Source: Centroberyx gerrardi (taxonomy: Eukaryota > Chordata > Actinopteri > Beryciformes > Berycidae). Taken from it: a DNA stretch of 64,000 bases. The notes beneath the pieces are model-generated. The model did not search any database and was not told where the DNA came from. It was given only the letters and a program-made list of their open reading frames with translations. The stretch is from positions 9,057,504 to 9,121,503 of the forward strand of contig NC_136005.1 in the NCBI RefSeq assembly GCF_048128805.1. The letters are read 5' to 3'. This document shows, in pieces, positions 1-12,700 of the stretch. A program made the position numbers and the translations under genes. Numbering within the stretch: the stretch's first letter is position 1; every line of letters begins with the position of its first letter.

Positions 1-3000
1 GTGTGAGTCCACAAAGTCAGTTTGCCGTTCATTATCAGTGAAATAGTTTAAGGCTTTTCAACCATTATCTGGTGTCTAGCTTTGGGAGAGATTTGTTTAT
101 GTTCATAAATACTGATCTGCTCTAAAAATAACATGCATAGAGTCTTAGATTTGAGTGATATTCACTTAATTTGACTCTTCAGGTTGTTTGATTCAGCGAG
201 ATCCAATCGCCTGGCGCCAGGGCCAAAATTTAGAAACTATTTTGTTAGGCTGCTCCAAGCATCAGGCTGACGTCAGAGACAGTATCAATCATTATTATGT
301 TGACCTCAGTGACTAGATTGGGCGTAATAAGGCTGACCTGGTTTCTGATTCTCCCCTCTTGGGAAGCTAAAAAGCTCTGTAATGCCCAACTTGCTGCTTC
401 TGTCTGCTATGTTCTACATCCAGCCCTTTTTCATTCCTAATTTTTTTTTCACAATTAATTATTTTGGTGAAAGAAGAGGCTCCTCTCATTGCTGGAAAGA
501 CCTGTGGAGTATGGAGGCAACCTGGCTTCCTTGTCAGAGCAACTTACTGTATGATGTACAACCATGAAACCCTCACCTATCCTCTCTGCTCAGACACAGC
601 GACGCTCAGACATAAAAGTAAGAAAAATAAGTTGTTCCCATAGTCAGTGCACTTGGCTGTGTAACCAAGCACTTAACCTGTCCGTTGTGTTTGGATCAAA
701 TTTGACCCATTTCCCTCCTTATTTTGTCATAAATAATGTTTCTTTCATCTGACTGGCATAAGGCTTCATGAAATCCTCAAAACACAAACAATTAGTGGTC
801 ACTCCCTTCAGTGAAGTTTGAGTGTTCCTTGAATTGTTCTACAACTTTGGTGTTTTGGGTCAAATTTGTCCCGCCATGGCACTATATTGCAGTGGATGTT
901 GTGATTTTTGACAAAAGCATGGTTTCCTCTTCTAGAAAGCCCAGTTGTTTTTGGAGGTTCAGTATCTTGGTTAACATCTGAAAATAGTCTCATTACAGTT
1001 CAGATACTGACTATATTATCCTTCCTCACAGGAGCTGGAAGCCCTTTGCTTCCAAAATACTGCTGTCTGAATGGTGTAAATTGCCTTTAATCACCTCAGT
1101 AAAAAGAGCTGACTCTGTAAGACCTTTGGAAATTCATACTGTACCTACTGACCGCCAAGGAGCAAATTGTTCCTTACAGTTTAAACTGAGAACTCTCTCT
1201 CTTCTCATAATTGGAAGTCCTTGCAGCAGAAAAACAGACAGAATCGATAATAAGGGATCAACAGCCACTGGCAAACTCTCATTTAGGAAGGAAATGAATA
1301 ACCATTTACAACTAATGGACTGATAAACCAGCATCTGTTATGGAAATGAAGTGTTCTGCCCACATCCTTTTAGCTGATTGCCTGATCACAATGCCCCTAT
1401 GTTTTTTATTTTCTTGTGCATTTCATGTTGCATTTTTCAATCTACTGTGTTCAAAATGAATGTAGCGTACAGTAGTAACAGTCTGCTGTCCGAAGTAAAC
1501 AGAAGGTGTAACTTATAAGCCAAACTGTCAAAATTGATCAAATAAAAGGAAATTGCTTTGACCACAGTCCAGCAATCTGTCAAGCCCAATCCATCTTGTG
1601 AACATAATATTGTCTTGGTGTTATGAAAGTTTATATAACTAACTGTTCTAGCTGGTCATCATGTCTGGGAAGTGTGAGCAGACCAATGTCACATATATTT
1701 TACTCATGTCCCATTACATATTATGAGATTCCCAGAATTGGACAACAGTTTAAATTGGTCTGGTAATATTTTGATATCAACTGTACACTCCTTGTAATCA
1801 TCAACAAGGTCTTGTGCTGGGACTCAAAAGAAGTATTAATGTTATATTTTCATTTCAAGTTCTTTGGTAGTTGAAGATAAGCATTTAATAATCACTTTTT
1901 CCACCTTTTTTTTTTAATTTTAAGAGTTTGTTCCAAAATGAAATATCCAACATTTGATAGAATTGTCACATTGTGATTGATAGCATCAAATTGTAATACT
2001 TAAATATAGCAGGCAACTTAAGTCCTTGGATGGCAAAATCTAACTTTTACAAACTGGACCCTCCATGTTTTACAGATATTGAATGATGAACTTTAATGAT
2101 TTTATTTCTAAAATGGATAGAAAATGTTTTGTAAGTTGTAGTTTCGCTTATTTAGCTTATTTAGCTGCATACTCTTTTGAAGAAGAAAAAGTGCATCATT
2201 CAGCATGGCTAAAACAAACTGACATATCTATTATAAACAGTTGAATCACAGTTGACACACACTTGTGTTTCCAGCACTGATGTCTCATGGAGAGCTGATG
2301 CTTGTTGATGATCACTATTCAGTAACAAAGCCAGCAGTTTGCCAAACAGACAAGGGTAAAGGGGAATAGGAGGCTCATTATCCATAAATAAACAAATATG
2401 TGGAGAGCATCACAATAACGACACCAGATGTTTTCCTTCAAGGTTTTTAGAGCAGAATTTATCAAAAGATCATCAGAATAAAACCTAACCTTTATATTCC
2501 ATAAGCCATTCACATGTGGAAATATCCCACTAAGCACTAGTCTATGCTTTGGCTCATATAGCACAGGGTCCCATATAACACAGAATTGCAGTAAATACAT
2601 AAAAACAATGCATAAATAGCTGTAGCATCTGTAAATAGAGAAGTCCATTACAAGTTACAAGATAATGCTTTATTTTTGTCATACACCCCAGAAGACGTAG
2701 TCTAAAATGACATCTAAACTTTCACTTTTAACCCTGTGTAGCCTATTTTTAGCCTAGATGTCTATATTTAGACTTGTTTTGAACGGCTAATCAATGTAAA
2801 ATCGCTCAGTGGATAGGTAACCCCTTTGAGTAATTTGCCCATGAAAGTAAGAGTAGGCTATATACTGAATGTCAAAGTTAGGGTGATCGAGGGTAATTAT
2901 TCCAGGAATTAAGTGCATGCAAATTTTGGCAACAGCTTATCACCATTCTTTTCCATTCCATCACCTTTTGATGTCAAGATGCCTCCAGAGACTAAGTAAA

Positions 3001-3050
3001 GAAAAACAGACATGCCTACCTGTTGCTGCTTTTTACATCATACAACAAAG
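1..3050. other. Gene-free left flank
   Basis: AT-rich DNA with no coding exon that I can recognise on either strand; the open frames are short and look random. A possible poly(A) signal AATAAA lies at 1541-1546 but no gene body leads to it. Around 670-890 the motif TCAAATTTGACCC and a near copy (GTCAAATTTGTCCC) recur, which looks like a degraded dispersed repeat. A second old repeat at about 1870-2110 has an inverted relative inside btf3l4 and is listed separately. Confidence 0.5.
1870..2110 (-). repeat. Old dispersed repeat, copy 1
   Basis: Read on the minus strand, this stretch matches the plus strand at about 13010-13200. The best-kept core runs 2001-2092 here and about 13060-13140 there, sharing CATCATTCA, TATCTGTAAAA, TCCAGT and AAGGACTT in the same order. 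The family is not recognised. Confidence 0.45.
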
Positions 3051-3360
3051 ACTTTTGAATCACTTCAGTAGTGTGTACAGCCTCTTGGGAGGTAGGATTG
3101 ATGCTGGAGAGACTGCAGCAGAGCAACAGGCTGAAGCTCGGCTGCGCGCTCACATTAGACTTGGCAGCAGCTGAGCAGACGGCAGGAGAAGTGGCTCATG
3201 CTGCTGACAGGAACATTGAGGAGAGCAGTTGTGGGACAGTGAGTGACATTTACTGCCGGGTTGACAAGACGTCGCTGTATTTTAATGGCAATAATACAAT
3301 CCGGAGAGGGAAGAGGCTGCTGACTTATGGCGAGCTGTTTGAGAGAGGAGCAAACCTGAG
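3050..3360 (+). other. ptgfr: Probable 5' non-coding exon of ptgfr
   Basis: A locally GC-richer stretch ends at 3360 on a strong donor (CCTGAG then GTAAGG). The next good acceptor, at 3975-3976 (CTTCCTCAG), lies 14 bases before the ptgfr start codon. Prostanoid receptor genes usually have a non-coding first exon, so this is the likely 5' UTR exon. The transcription start is not visible, so the left end is a guess. Confidence 0.45.
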
Positions 3361-3990
3361 GTAAGGAACTGTCGATAGAGAGATATTTTTAGATATAGAA
3401 GGATAGATATTTTTAATTGTTCACTATGAATAAAAAAAAAAAAAGTCATTGGGAAAAGTAAGTTGATATATGATGCAGGCTTACTTGATGACCAAATCTG
3501 TTGGTCATCCCATCCAAACATGTTCTTCCATATTTGGATAGGGTTTCTCCCGTGACTCACCGTTGTTAGAAAATAGCGTTCATGTTTCTTTGCTAGTAGA
3601 CCTGATGCTCGAAAACAGTTATTATAAATGTAGGAGGATAATAAATACTATGATAAAGGGCATCTATACTCAAAAATGCAAAGCTGTCCTTGCTAAGATG
3701 TTGTAAACATGTAGTCTGTGATAAAGTATTTTGTAAGAGTGCCTGACTAAACTGAGTCCACTGGATAAGGGCAGACAAATAAAGCATTTACTTGAGCATT
3801 TATATGAAATTCTGTTTGAAGTGAACACATTTACAAGTGAAATTTACAAGAATGAAGATCCAGACTTTACTAAGCCAATGAAAGCAATTACTATAGCCTA
3901 AGATCAAAGTTTGTTCAGAATCAACATATTTACAAGCGAAACACCAATCACATTTTCCCTTCACACACTTCCTCAGATTTCACTTTCACT

Positions 3991-5983
3991 ATGTCAGCCA
4001 ATGGGAGCTCAGAGACGGGCTGCCTGTCAGAGGTCAGGGCCACCAACACCACCTGCAGCCAGAAGGAGCTGTCTATCACAGCCTCCGCCATCTCCATGAC
4101 CGTGGGCATCCTCTCCAACAGCCTGGCCCTCTTCATCCTGGTCAAGTCTTACCGCCGCATCCGCCTCAAGTCCAAGGCCTCCTTCCTGCTGTTCGCCAGC
4201 GGCCTGGTGGTCACAGACCTGCTGGGCCACCTCATCAACGGCTCCCTGGTGCTTTTTGTCTACAGCTCCCACAAGAAATGGGAGACCTTCGACCCCCACC
4301 ACATCGTGTGCAGCCTCTTCGGGACGTGCATGGTGTTCTTCGGCCTGAGCCCCCTGTTCCTGGGAAGCGCCATGGCGGTGGAGCGCTGCATCGGCATCAC
4401 CAGGCCGTTCTTCCACTCCACCGCTGTGGTGACCCGCCACATGAGGAGGCTGCTGGGCCTCACCTGGCTGCTGGCGGCCATGGTGGCCGTCCTGCCCGTG
4501 CTGCTGTGGAGGCCCTACCAGGTTCAGAGCTCCCGGAGCTGGTGCTTCTTCCACATGGAGGAGCCCAGAGACTGGCTGGATGTGCTCCTGCCTCTGCTGT
4601 TCTCCATGCTGGGTCTACTGGCTCTACTGCTCTCTATTGTGTGTAATGCTCTGACCAGCTGCACTCTGCTGCAGTCCAGACTCCGCCGCAAGCATCACTG
4701 CAGAGGCACTGCCTACCACTTGGAGATGATCTGCCAGCTCCTGGCCATAATGCTGGTGTCCTGCGTGTGCTGGGGCCCTTTACTGGTAAGACTTCCTTTA
4801 CATCAGCACAAGTGGTGGAAAGAGTACTAGAATGTCCTACTCAAGTAGAAGTACCGTTTCTTTGCTGATAATTTACTTAAGTAGAAGTAAAAGTACTGGT
4901 GTTAAAATCTACTAAAAGTAAAAAGTAGCTCATTTAAAATGTACTCAGAGTGAAAGAGTTACTTGACGTGATTTTTCCCATGCACTTCTAAATGGATGAG
5001 AGTACTCAGTTCAAACTAGATTCTTTTAATTGGAAAATTTGGAAATAACAAAATAAAGTGCACAAACAAAGTAAAGCCAGATTACTCTTCTCTGCTGACT
5101 TACCGTTTGCTGTGAATGGCTCCACAATTGGCCAATTATCGATGGTCCAGTTTCTGTTGCTTGTACCCTGTACTCTGGAATGGATGTGATGTAAAGTGTA
5201 GCTAAGCACAATACTTCGGTGAAAACTTACTTGAGTAAAAGTAAAATTACTGACTTTGAAATACAGCTACTCAGTTATTAGCTACTACCCTTCCTGGTAA
5301 GACTTCCTCCCTTTACTTCAGCAGACCCTCAACTCTGGTACAAGGAAACTACAGAGAACAGGCTGATGCTGACAGTTGTTCAGATGTGTTGGGTCAGCCA
5401 AGAGTCACAAAGCAAGATGTAATAATTCCTTATTGCTTGAAGCCATGCAAATACTTAGGAGTTGAAAGCTTTTGTAAAGATTAATGTTCCAGGCTTGTAA
5501 ATCAATCGAACGCGTCAGTTGTTATCTCCTCTAACATTTTACTTACATTCTCACGTCATCGATTTTTAAACCACTTCTCCTGTTTCCCAGTATTGTCGCT
5601 GTGATGAATAGAATAGCTAACACACCTCTTTCAACGACAGTGAAATGAGTTTTGAAATAAGACACAAAGCTGGCAGGCTCCATTATCTGTGATGTGTGAT
5701 GAAAAGATTATTCAAGGGAACAGCTTGCTTTTAAGATTTTCATATTGCTGCTTTTCATTTGCAATCCCCAACCCTTTAACGTTAACATAAGAAATAACAG
5801 GTTAATGGGCTTGTTTAATGTGGCAAGTTTCTTGTGAGTGGACATTAAGTAATTAACCATTCTTCTGTCAAAGCTTTTTAACAGAAAAAGCAGAGTATAA
5901 CATACACATGAGAGAGAGAGAGATAGGGAGAGGGAGAGAGAGGGAGACCAGAGAGAGAGAGAGAGAGACACACCAGAGAGGGA

Positions 5984-6023
<40 letters not shown>

Positions 6024-6855
6024 TAGGCTATGCAATTTAAGTGAGTGATTATCAAAGTTGTGTAAGAAACTTGCCTCTATAGGCATAGTTTTGTTTTTCA
6101 GGCATAATTTGTTTTTTCAGTTTCAGAATAACAATTAATTTCTGAGCATCTTAAGCATCATGTAAAAGATGCTCATGTGTATTCTTTGATGCATGGTACA
6201 TTTGTCAAAACATAATTAATGTGTCACTCCTCTTGGGGGCGCCAGAAGCGACAGTCACCATCACTTTCCAAAAGACCAGCTGAGAAAATAGGTGGCTATT
6301 AATCTTAGCAATAACAAAAACTATAACAATGAAGCATTTGCCTGCCATGGAGAGATCAAACACTGAGCAATGCAAAGCAACACTTTCAGTCAAACAGTGA
6401 ATCTATAAAAAACTGCACTATTAATTCAATCTACACTTAATGAAAGACAAACGAATTACATTAAATAATACACAGTTTAATGTTACCTCATTATTCAATT
6501 CATTAGCTATTAGCGTTATTTTTTCTGACCACTCCTCCAGATCCATGTCATCATGCTGAGCACCCAAGCCGAGGACCGGCCTTCATCTTTCAGTCTGCTG
6601 GTGGTGGTGCGCATGGCCACCTGGAACCAGATCCTGGACCCCTGGGTCTACATCCTGCTGAGGAAGGCCGTGTTGCAGAAACTCTTCCTGCTGTTCCACA
6701 GCTGCTGCGACCCGAGGTCCCGCAGCCTCCACTGCCGGAGGTGCAGCGTGCTCCGGAGCTCGGTGGACACCAGCAGCTCGGGGACGGGCCCGTCTGACTG
6801 CCACTGCCGGGGGAGAATACCTCTGCCGGTCACCGCCGTCAAGTCTATCACCTGA
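3991..6855 (+). CDS. ptgfr: Prostaglandin F2-alpha receptor (FP), a class A GPCR
   Basis: Coding exons 3991-4785 and 6541-6855 join in phase 0 to give 369 residues (human FP has 359). It is a seven-helix, Gq-type plasma-membrane receptor for PGF2-alpha. Possible N-glycosylation sites are N4 and N19. The run [15 protein letters not shown] in helix 1 and [20 protein letters not shown] in helix 2 match FP better than EP1. The DRY position reads ERC, usual for prostanoid receptors. The second extracellular loop has the prostanoid SRSWCF motif. Helix 7 carries R289 in [12 protein letters not shown], the residue known to bind the prostanoid carboxylate. The 1755-bp intron falls in helix 6, a position shared by this receptor family. 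The intron holds a hAT-like insertion right after the donor. A possible poly(A) signal ATTAAA is at 7658-7663. The FP call is strong; EP1 is the alternative. Confidence 0.92.
4783..4808. repeat. Flanking direct repeat, left copy (contains the ptgfr donor)
   Basis: This 26-base segment spans the ptgfr exon 1 donor. It recurs at 5294-5323 with a 3-4 base insertion and one substitution. The two copies bracket the hAT-like insertion. Confidence 0.6.
4809..5293. mobile_element. hAT-like non-autonomous element in the ptgfr intron
   Basis: The left end reads AAGTGGTGGAAAGAG, followed by repeated 'ACTCAAGTAGAAGTA' type motifs. The right side carries 'TACTTGAGTAAAAGTA' in the opposite sense. This is the common fish miniature hAT family whose full ends start CAG-GGTGG. 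About 485 bp, no coding capacity, right end eroded. Confidence 0.55.
5294..5323. repeat. Flanking direct repeat, right copy (decoy splice donor)
   Basis: Second copy of the CTGGTAAGACTTCCT segment from 4783. It reproduces the ptgfr donor sequence at the far side of the insertion. Confidence 0.6.
5909..6025. repeat. GA-rich microsatellite
   Basis: Interrupted (GA)n with GGGA and CACCA interruptions, in the ptgfr intron. It produces long Leu-Ser open frames on the other strand that are not genes. Confidence 0.9.
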
Positions 6856-8461
6856 AGCCCGGGACGAGTCTTCTGATCCGAGAGAAACAGGACGAAGCTG
6901 TGGAGAACTTGGCTGAACTTTGAGATAGACTCTTGCACAAGGCAGTCAAAGTCACCACAGTCGTCATCAGAGGTTTATGTGGTATACAATTCAAAATAAC
7001 ATCATGCAGAGCCATTTTTTATGTTGCCTTTGGAGTTGGAAGGCGATCGGCATGAACTGGCAACGTTGTGTTGTATTTAACTTTATTTCTGCAGCTCTGA
7101 TTTATGAATCAGTGGCGATGAACAAAAGATGTCTCCCTATAAGAACTGCTCACAGCGCTCAGAAAACATGCAGAATTACAGTCACAGATAGATTGTTTCA
7201 GGCTTTCTTCCATCATGCTTTTTTTCTGCTGGAGGTGTTGTTGTCTGTGTTGTTGTTGTTGTTGTTTTTTTAACACTTCTGGAATTTCAATATGGCAGCT
7301 TGAGCCTGTGTCCTGAACCACATGTGAAGATTAGCTGCTGCATATTTTGAACTTGTATGGATTCATGTTCATGACACCTCTAACTTACATATGTGGGCCT
7401 GATATTTCCTCTGATTTAAAACTTTTGAGCAGTATAAATACCTTTCAGCAGGCCAATGCAGCTGAGTCAGCTTTAGGTTGAGCATAACATAAATCTCAAC
7501 AGCAGAATGTATCAGATTAATGTGTGGAGGATAATTCGGCTATAATATGTAGTCAAGGTTTCACCGGTTTGGGTCCAGTCTACAGAGATATTCACGTATA
7601 AATAATTCTCACAGATAAAAAGGGAAGTACCAAGTACTAAAAAGTTAAAATGCCTTTATTAAAACAGCTACATCATGATGTTCTCGCCTGTTTCATTGCA
7701 CTCACAAAACGTTTTTAAGTTTTTAACTTTTTGTGAATGCCTTGGAAGTCTGCTTTTTTTTCTGTGAGTACTTTGTTAACCCTTTTCCAAGAAGCACCAC
7801 TATATGTTTTCACACCGTTGAAGGGCACCTTGTACATTTTTGCTTTAGAAATAATTCTCATTGGTTAAGTAATGACATACAGATGATGTGCTTTCTCTGG
7901 CATGAAGTTCTGTGTTTATCTCTGTTAATGTACTGATTCATTGTCTGGACCCCCCAACCTTATAATTTGGGTTGGAAAACACCATAGCAGATGGCAAATG
8001 CTGTTTCCTGAATCTTACTAAAATGCTCTGTTGCTCTTATTTGTTTTAAAAAAAGCTATTAACATCATTATCAAGCTGCTTAAACTACTAGATGATTACA
8101 TATGGATAAATACACTGGCATCCTGGAAGGCATTGCTATCACTGGGACAAGAAGCATCATGGGATGGGGGTGATTACTTACAATGGTTATGTTAATAAAC
8201 CATGTCAGGGAAAATAGCAGTGCATAACCAGAACAACAATACAGTGAGGTGGGACTATATGTTTGTGTTTCTTTATTTACCATATCCTGTACCTTGGCAA
8301 GCTAAACAGAGAGAACACATATATTCACCGGCAGATCCTACTTGTTTTTTAAAATGTCTTTTTACAAGATTTTACTCTAGTTTCAAATATTGCAGGCATT
8401 TCCATCCAATAATGTCAGACAGAAATCAGAAAGACACAGAACAAGATGCAGATGCAGACCA
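6856..8461. other. ptgfr 3' UTR and intergenic DNA
   Basis: Downstream of the ptgfr stop codon. It contains a short GTT repeat near 7240-7270 and AT-rich sequence. I see no further exon. The end of the ptgfr transcript is not fixed; ATTAAA at 7658 is one candidate signal. Confidence 0.5.
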
Positions 8462-8946
8462 TTAAAGGGAAGGTTCAGTGATTTTATAAGCCTACCCTAT
8501 TAATCACTAATCAAACTCCCTCTTAGAATGTGCCAAAGGTTTTTACATTAGAGCTTGCGTTTCTGTGAAATCGGCAACCACCTCCTATTATCATTTAATG
8601 CTAGCACAAGTCAGTGTGGTATGAAACCATAACTCTTAAAACCACTTGCACGCCATTCCATATACTTAGTATATTCTGTACTATGGTATATTCCATATAC
8701 CATAGTACAGAACTTGCTCAAAGCACTTGAATGGGATTTTGAAAGCAATGGTTTCATACCCTATTGACTTGCAGTAGTATTATTGCTAACAAATGCTAAC
8801 AGGGGGCTGGTGCTGATTTCTCAGAGACAAAAACTCTGACATAAAAATGTTTTGAATAGTAGCTTATAATAGTAGTTATAATAGTGGACATGGTTAGTGA
8901 TAAATAGGATATACAGGCCTCTAGAATCTCTGAACCTTTCCTTTAA
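8462..8946. mobile_element. TTAA-flanked foldback miniature element (Angel-like)
   Basis: The ends are inverted repeats beginning TTAAAGGGAAGGTTCAG on the left and, read in reverse, TTAAAGGAAAGGTTCAG on the right. Similarity continues inward for about 50 bases. A second pair of arms (about 8608-8636 and 8742-8772) and a perfect 17-base stem with a 5-base loop (8674-8690, 8696-8712) sit inside. TTAA ends and foldback form resemble the fish Angel family. No coding capacity. Confidence 0.65.
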
Positions 8947-9059
8947 CAATGCTGTGTTATAGTGGGTGGGAGTTTGTTTATTCAGATGGTGGTGGGACCA
9001 TGGACGTGTTATATTATTGAAAGTATAGCTTTCCCTGGCCTACAATAGGATGTGATTCC

Positions 9060-9330
9060 TAAAGTGAGCTGTGGGTGGCAGCACGAAGCCCAAAACCACC
9101 CAGCTGGCCGACGCCATTTTCACGAAGAAGAAGAAGAAGCCATATGGTGTGTGACGTAATCTCTTCCTCAAAGCCTCCATCTTTCACTACCGCATGCTTC
9201 TGTGGATATTTGATCAGGTTTGGAACGATAAATGCGATTTTGTATGGAAATTATAGTGACTGTCGTGTGTGTGGTTATCGATGTGTGGTCGACATAGAAG
9301 TGTGAGACGGACCGGGGCGGTGACAGGCTG
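9060..9330 (+). promoter_or_regulatory. btf3l4: Probable promoter and 5' UTR region of btf3l4
   Basis: GC content rises here and CpGs appear (GTGACGTAATC, a CRE-like site at about 9152, and ACCGGGGCGGTGAC near 9310). The first coding exon begins behind an acceptor at 9758-9759, so a non-coding first exon must lie upstream. I could not fix its donor. Confidence 0.35.
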
Positions 9331-9767
9331 TATTTTGAGCCGACACGGCCTGTGTTTTCATTTCTACAGCTGGCTAGCCAGGAAAGAAACAGCAGGTTGA
9401 TCAGACAGTCTGGCTGCCTGGCTAATTTTCGTCGGGCAAGTTGTACCGCTAGCTATTGCATCAGCGCGATCGCGTCTCTTTTGTGTCTTTATAAGCCATT
9501 TATTGGTTCCCATAGCTGCTTACATCTATCTACTATTTTTCTAAAATGTTTATTGTTATGTTTTTTATCAGGCTTGGTTGGGTTCTGTCTGTCCCTTTGC
9601 TAGCTCGTATGCTAACGGTACTTCAGCTAATACTGTAGCTCATAGCTTCTCCAGTTATGCATGTTGTGGGCCAACAGTGGGGCCAGCATTAGCATGCTAA
9701 CTGTTTAGTTAGACATAGATTTATTTGACTAACGTTAAGTGTATTTTCTCATGTTTTAGGTGTCAAC

Positions 9768-12700
9768 ATGAATCAAGAAAAATTGGCAAAACTTCAAGCC
9801 CAGGTCCGGATAGGTGGAAAGGTAAGTTGACATCCAGGAAATGGTATGTTGCCTTAGAAAAATATACCTGTAAACATTTTCAGTATAAATAGATGAGTTG
9901 GTACTGTTAAACCTACCTCTGCCTCCTATTGAACCAATGATAACACCATAAAATGTCATTTGTGCAAATAAATGTGATCTTTGACATGTTTTGATTGATG
10001 TGTTCCCATTGTTTCTGTTTATCGTGATGCAAGCCTTGTGATCAAGTCTAGCCTGAGGGCTTTTGGAGCGGTTTGGGAGTCTTATGTCTGCTTTGGTTGC
10101 AGGGCTCAGCACGTAGGAAGAAGAAGGTTGTGCACAGAACAGCAACAGCTGACGACAAAAAACTTCAGAGCTCGCTAAAGAAACTGGCTGTCAACAATAT
10201 TGCTGGAATTGAGGAGGTAAATGGGCATGGAGCTACAGTTTAAGGAAACACAGAATTTAATATACATTGTTGTACATAAACATGATTCTGCAAGGTCTAT
10301 TCTGATTTGAGTAGAAATGTATTTTTGTGAGGTTATATAAATCTTATTGCTTTGAAGTTTTTCAGATTTATCTCTGTTGATAAATAGTGTGTAACTTCAT
10401 ATTCAGACATCACATTCATTACTTTAGCGTGGAATAACTTCTCAAATCATTACAAAAGGGTTTAGCTGCAACCTTGGAAATGAACCGGTCTTTTCTTCTC
10501 AGGTGAACATGATCAAGGATGACGGGACTGTGATCCACTTCAACAACCCCAAAGTGCAAGCTTCTCTGTCCGCCAACACCTTTGCCATCACTGGCCACGC
10601 TGAGACCAAGCAGCTGACGGAGATGCTTCCCGGCATCCTGAGCCAGCTGGGAGCCGACAGCCTCACCAGCCTGCGCAAACTGGCAGAACAGTTTCCTCGG
10701 CAAGGTGGGTGTGTCGCTTAGACCCTTATGGTATTTTAAGATTCCTTTTTAAAGGGAGTGTGAGCGGGGGGAGGGGGTCTGACCCACAGTGGGCATGTTC
10801 TAGGTATGTAGTGGAGCTTTCTTAATTTAAAGTTGCACTCGCCAACTTTGCATGTGGGTGGCTCCAAATGATAGCTAGAGGTAACTGTTGAACATTTTGA
10901 ACTTGTGTCAGCAACCTGGACACAGCACGCTCATGTTTACCAACCCAGCTTGTCTTGAATCACTTTATAACAAAAGGATGAGGGAAGAAAAAGATGAAGA
11001 TGATTAATAACAACAACAATAATAATAATAATAATAGTAATAATTATTATTATTATTATTATTGTTGTTATTATTATATAAAAAATATTAAAAGATTAAG
11101 TTTAGATTTGTCACTTGCTGTGGGTGAAGTGTCCATACCCAATACCAGAATTTAATATGGGCAAATAGGGCGAATCTACATGATTCCAATTAGTGTGCAT
11201 GCAGCTCCACTTTGTGATACAGGATGACAACATGCGTGTATTTTTACATAAAAATCTTTCCTAGTGTAGCTTTAATTTAACATTTTGGAAGTGAAACCTG
11301 GTTGACACCATGTTATGTAGCAGCTTAGTTTAAAGCCACTCCCATATTAAAATATCCATACTTCATCTCTTGAGATGGATCGTTTTCAAGGAGAAGGTTA
11401 AGACATTGTTCAGCTCTCAGGAGCATCATGGTTGGGATTTTTGTAGCCAGGCCAAGGACAAGTGTAAACATGAAGAAACCGGCCAGTGATCAACCATCAG
11501 TTATAGTGCTGCCTGTTGGTCCAGATAATATGGTTTGAGTATCATCAGTAGGGGCTGCTGTGGTGTGTACAGTGAGTTTAGAAGACTGATATTTATTCAG
11601 GTCACAGCGCTGCTGTAATTAATGGTCATTGGCCAGTAGAGAGGCAAAGTCTGATGTGATTTTGCAGGCTGTAAAGTTAGCATTTCTGTCATTTGGAGTA
11701 TAGTTCAAAATCCCTATGGAAAATATGAATGGGATTTGCAAGAAACAACAAAAACAAAGTCTGTACAGATGCTTAGTAGCTATACTACATTTTGTTCTAA
11801 AATACATGTACTAACGTCACATGTAATTTAACTTTTTTTTAACTGGGAACACAACGGTTGAAATAGAACTAAACTAACTAATTAGAAGAAACCAACTATA
11901 ACTATATATGAACAATAGAAACTGTAATAACTTTAATGCTATGAAAATCTTAATAATTTGAATGTATAACGCACCCAGGACAAGACGAAAGGTAAAGGAA
12001 GTTTCTCATGACTTGAGCATTTCGTTATCAAAAATCAAATATTACAAGTAACTAAAAGATCAAAACTAACAAAGGTAATGCTAGTGGATGGATTCATGTA
12101 TTTTAGCCCCTGGAACAAAATGTGCTGTATCTCGTGGGTAACTGTTCAACACAGCCCATATATTTGCCATTTTTTTAAAAAGCCCATTCATATCTTCCGT
12201 AGAGATTTTAGACTACACACCAAATGGCGGAGATGCTAACGTACGGCAGACAAAATAACATAAAATTACGACTTTGGCTTATGGCAGGCACTAAGCACTC
12301 AGCGTTTGGCTCAACCTGGAGAGAAACCTCCACTCACCAGCACAACAAGACCATAAAACATGAATACACACCGTCTATCTGATCCACCATTAGAAAAATA
12401 ATCATTCTCAAGTAATGTATTACAGCTTAAAACTATGTTCACTCCGAAGGCCTACATCATACAGTATCAACCATGTTAGTGAAGCATAGATGCATTTCTC
12501 ATGGATTTGCTCCTTCAGACCCATATTGCTTAACCATGTCTTTGCCCATTAAAGAACATTATTAAAAAGCATTATTTGGTTGCATTAATAGTCAGAACTA
12601 AAGCTCTAACATATTTCTTGTGTGTTTCATCTCAGCTCTTGATAGCAAGGCTCCAAAGGCAGAAGACATTGAGGAAGAGGATGACGATGTTCCAGGTACG

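Noticed and set aside
4027-4554. 175-codon minus-strand frame over ptgfr
   Set aside because: Antisense shadow of a GC-rich GPCR exon; composition is Gly, Ala, Glu and Gln-rich without structure.
5708-6086. Leu-Ser repetitive frames
   Set aside because: Translation of a GA/CT microsatellite in the ptgfr intron.
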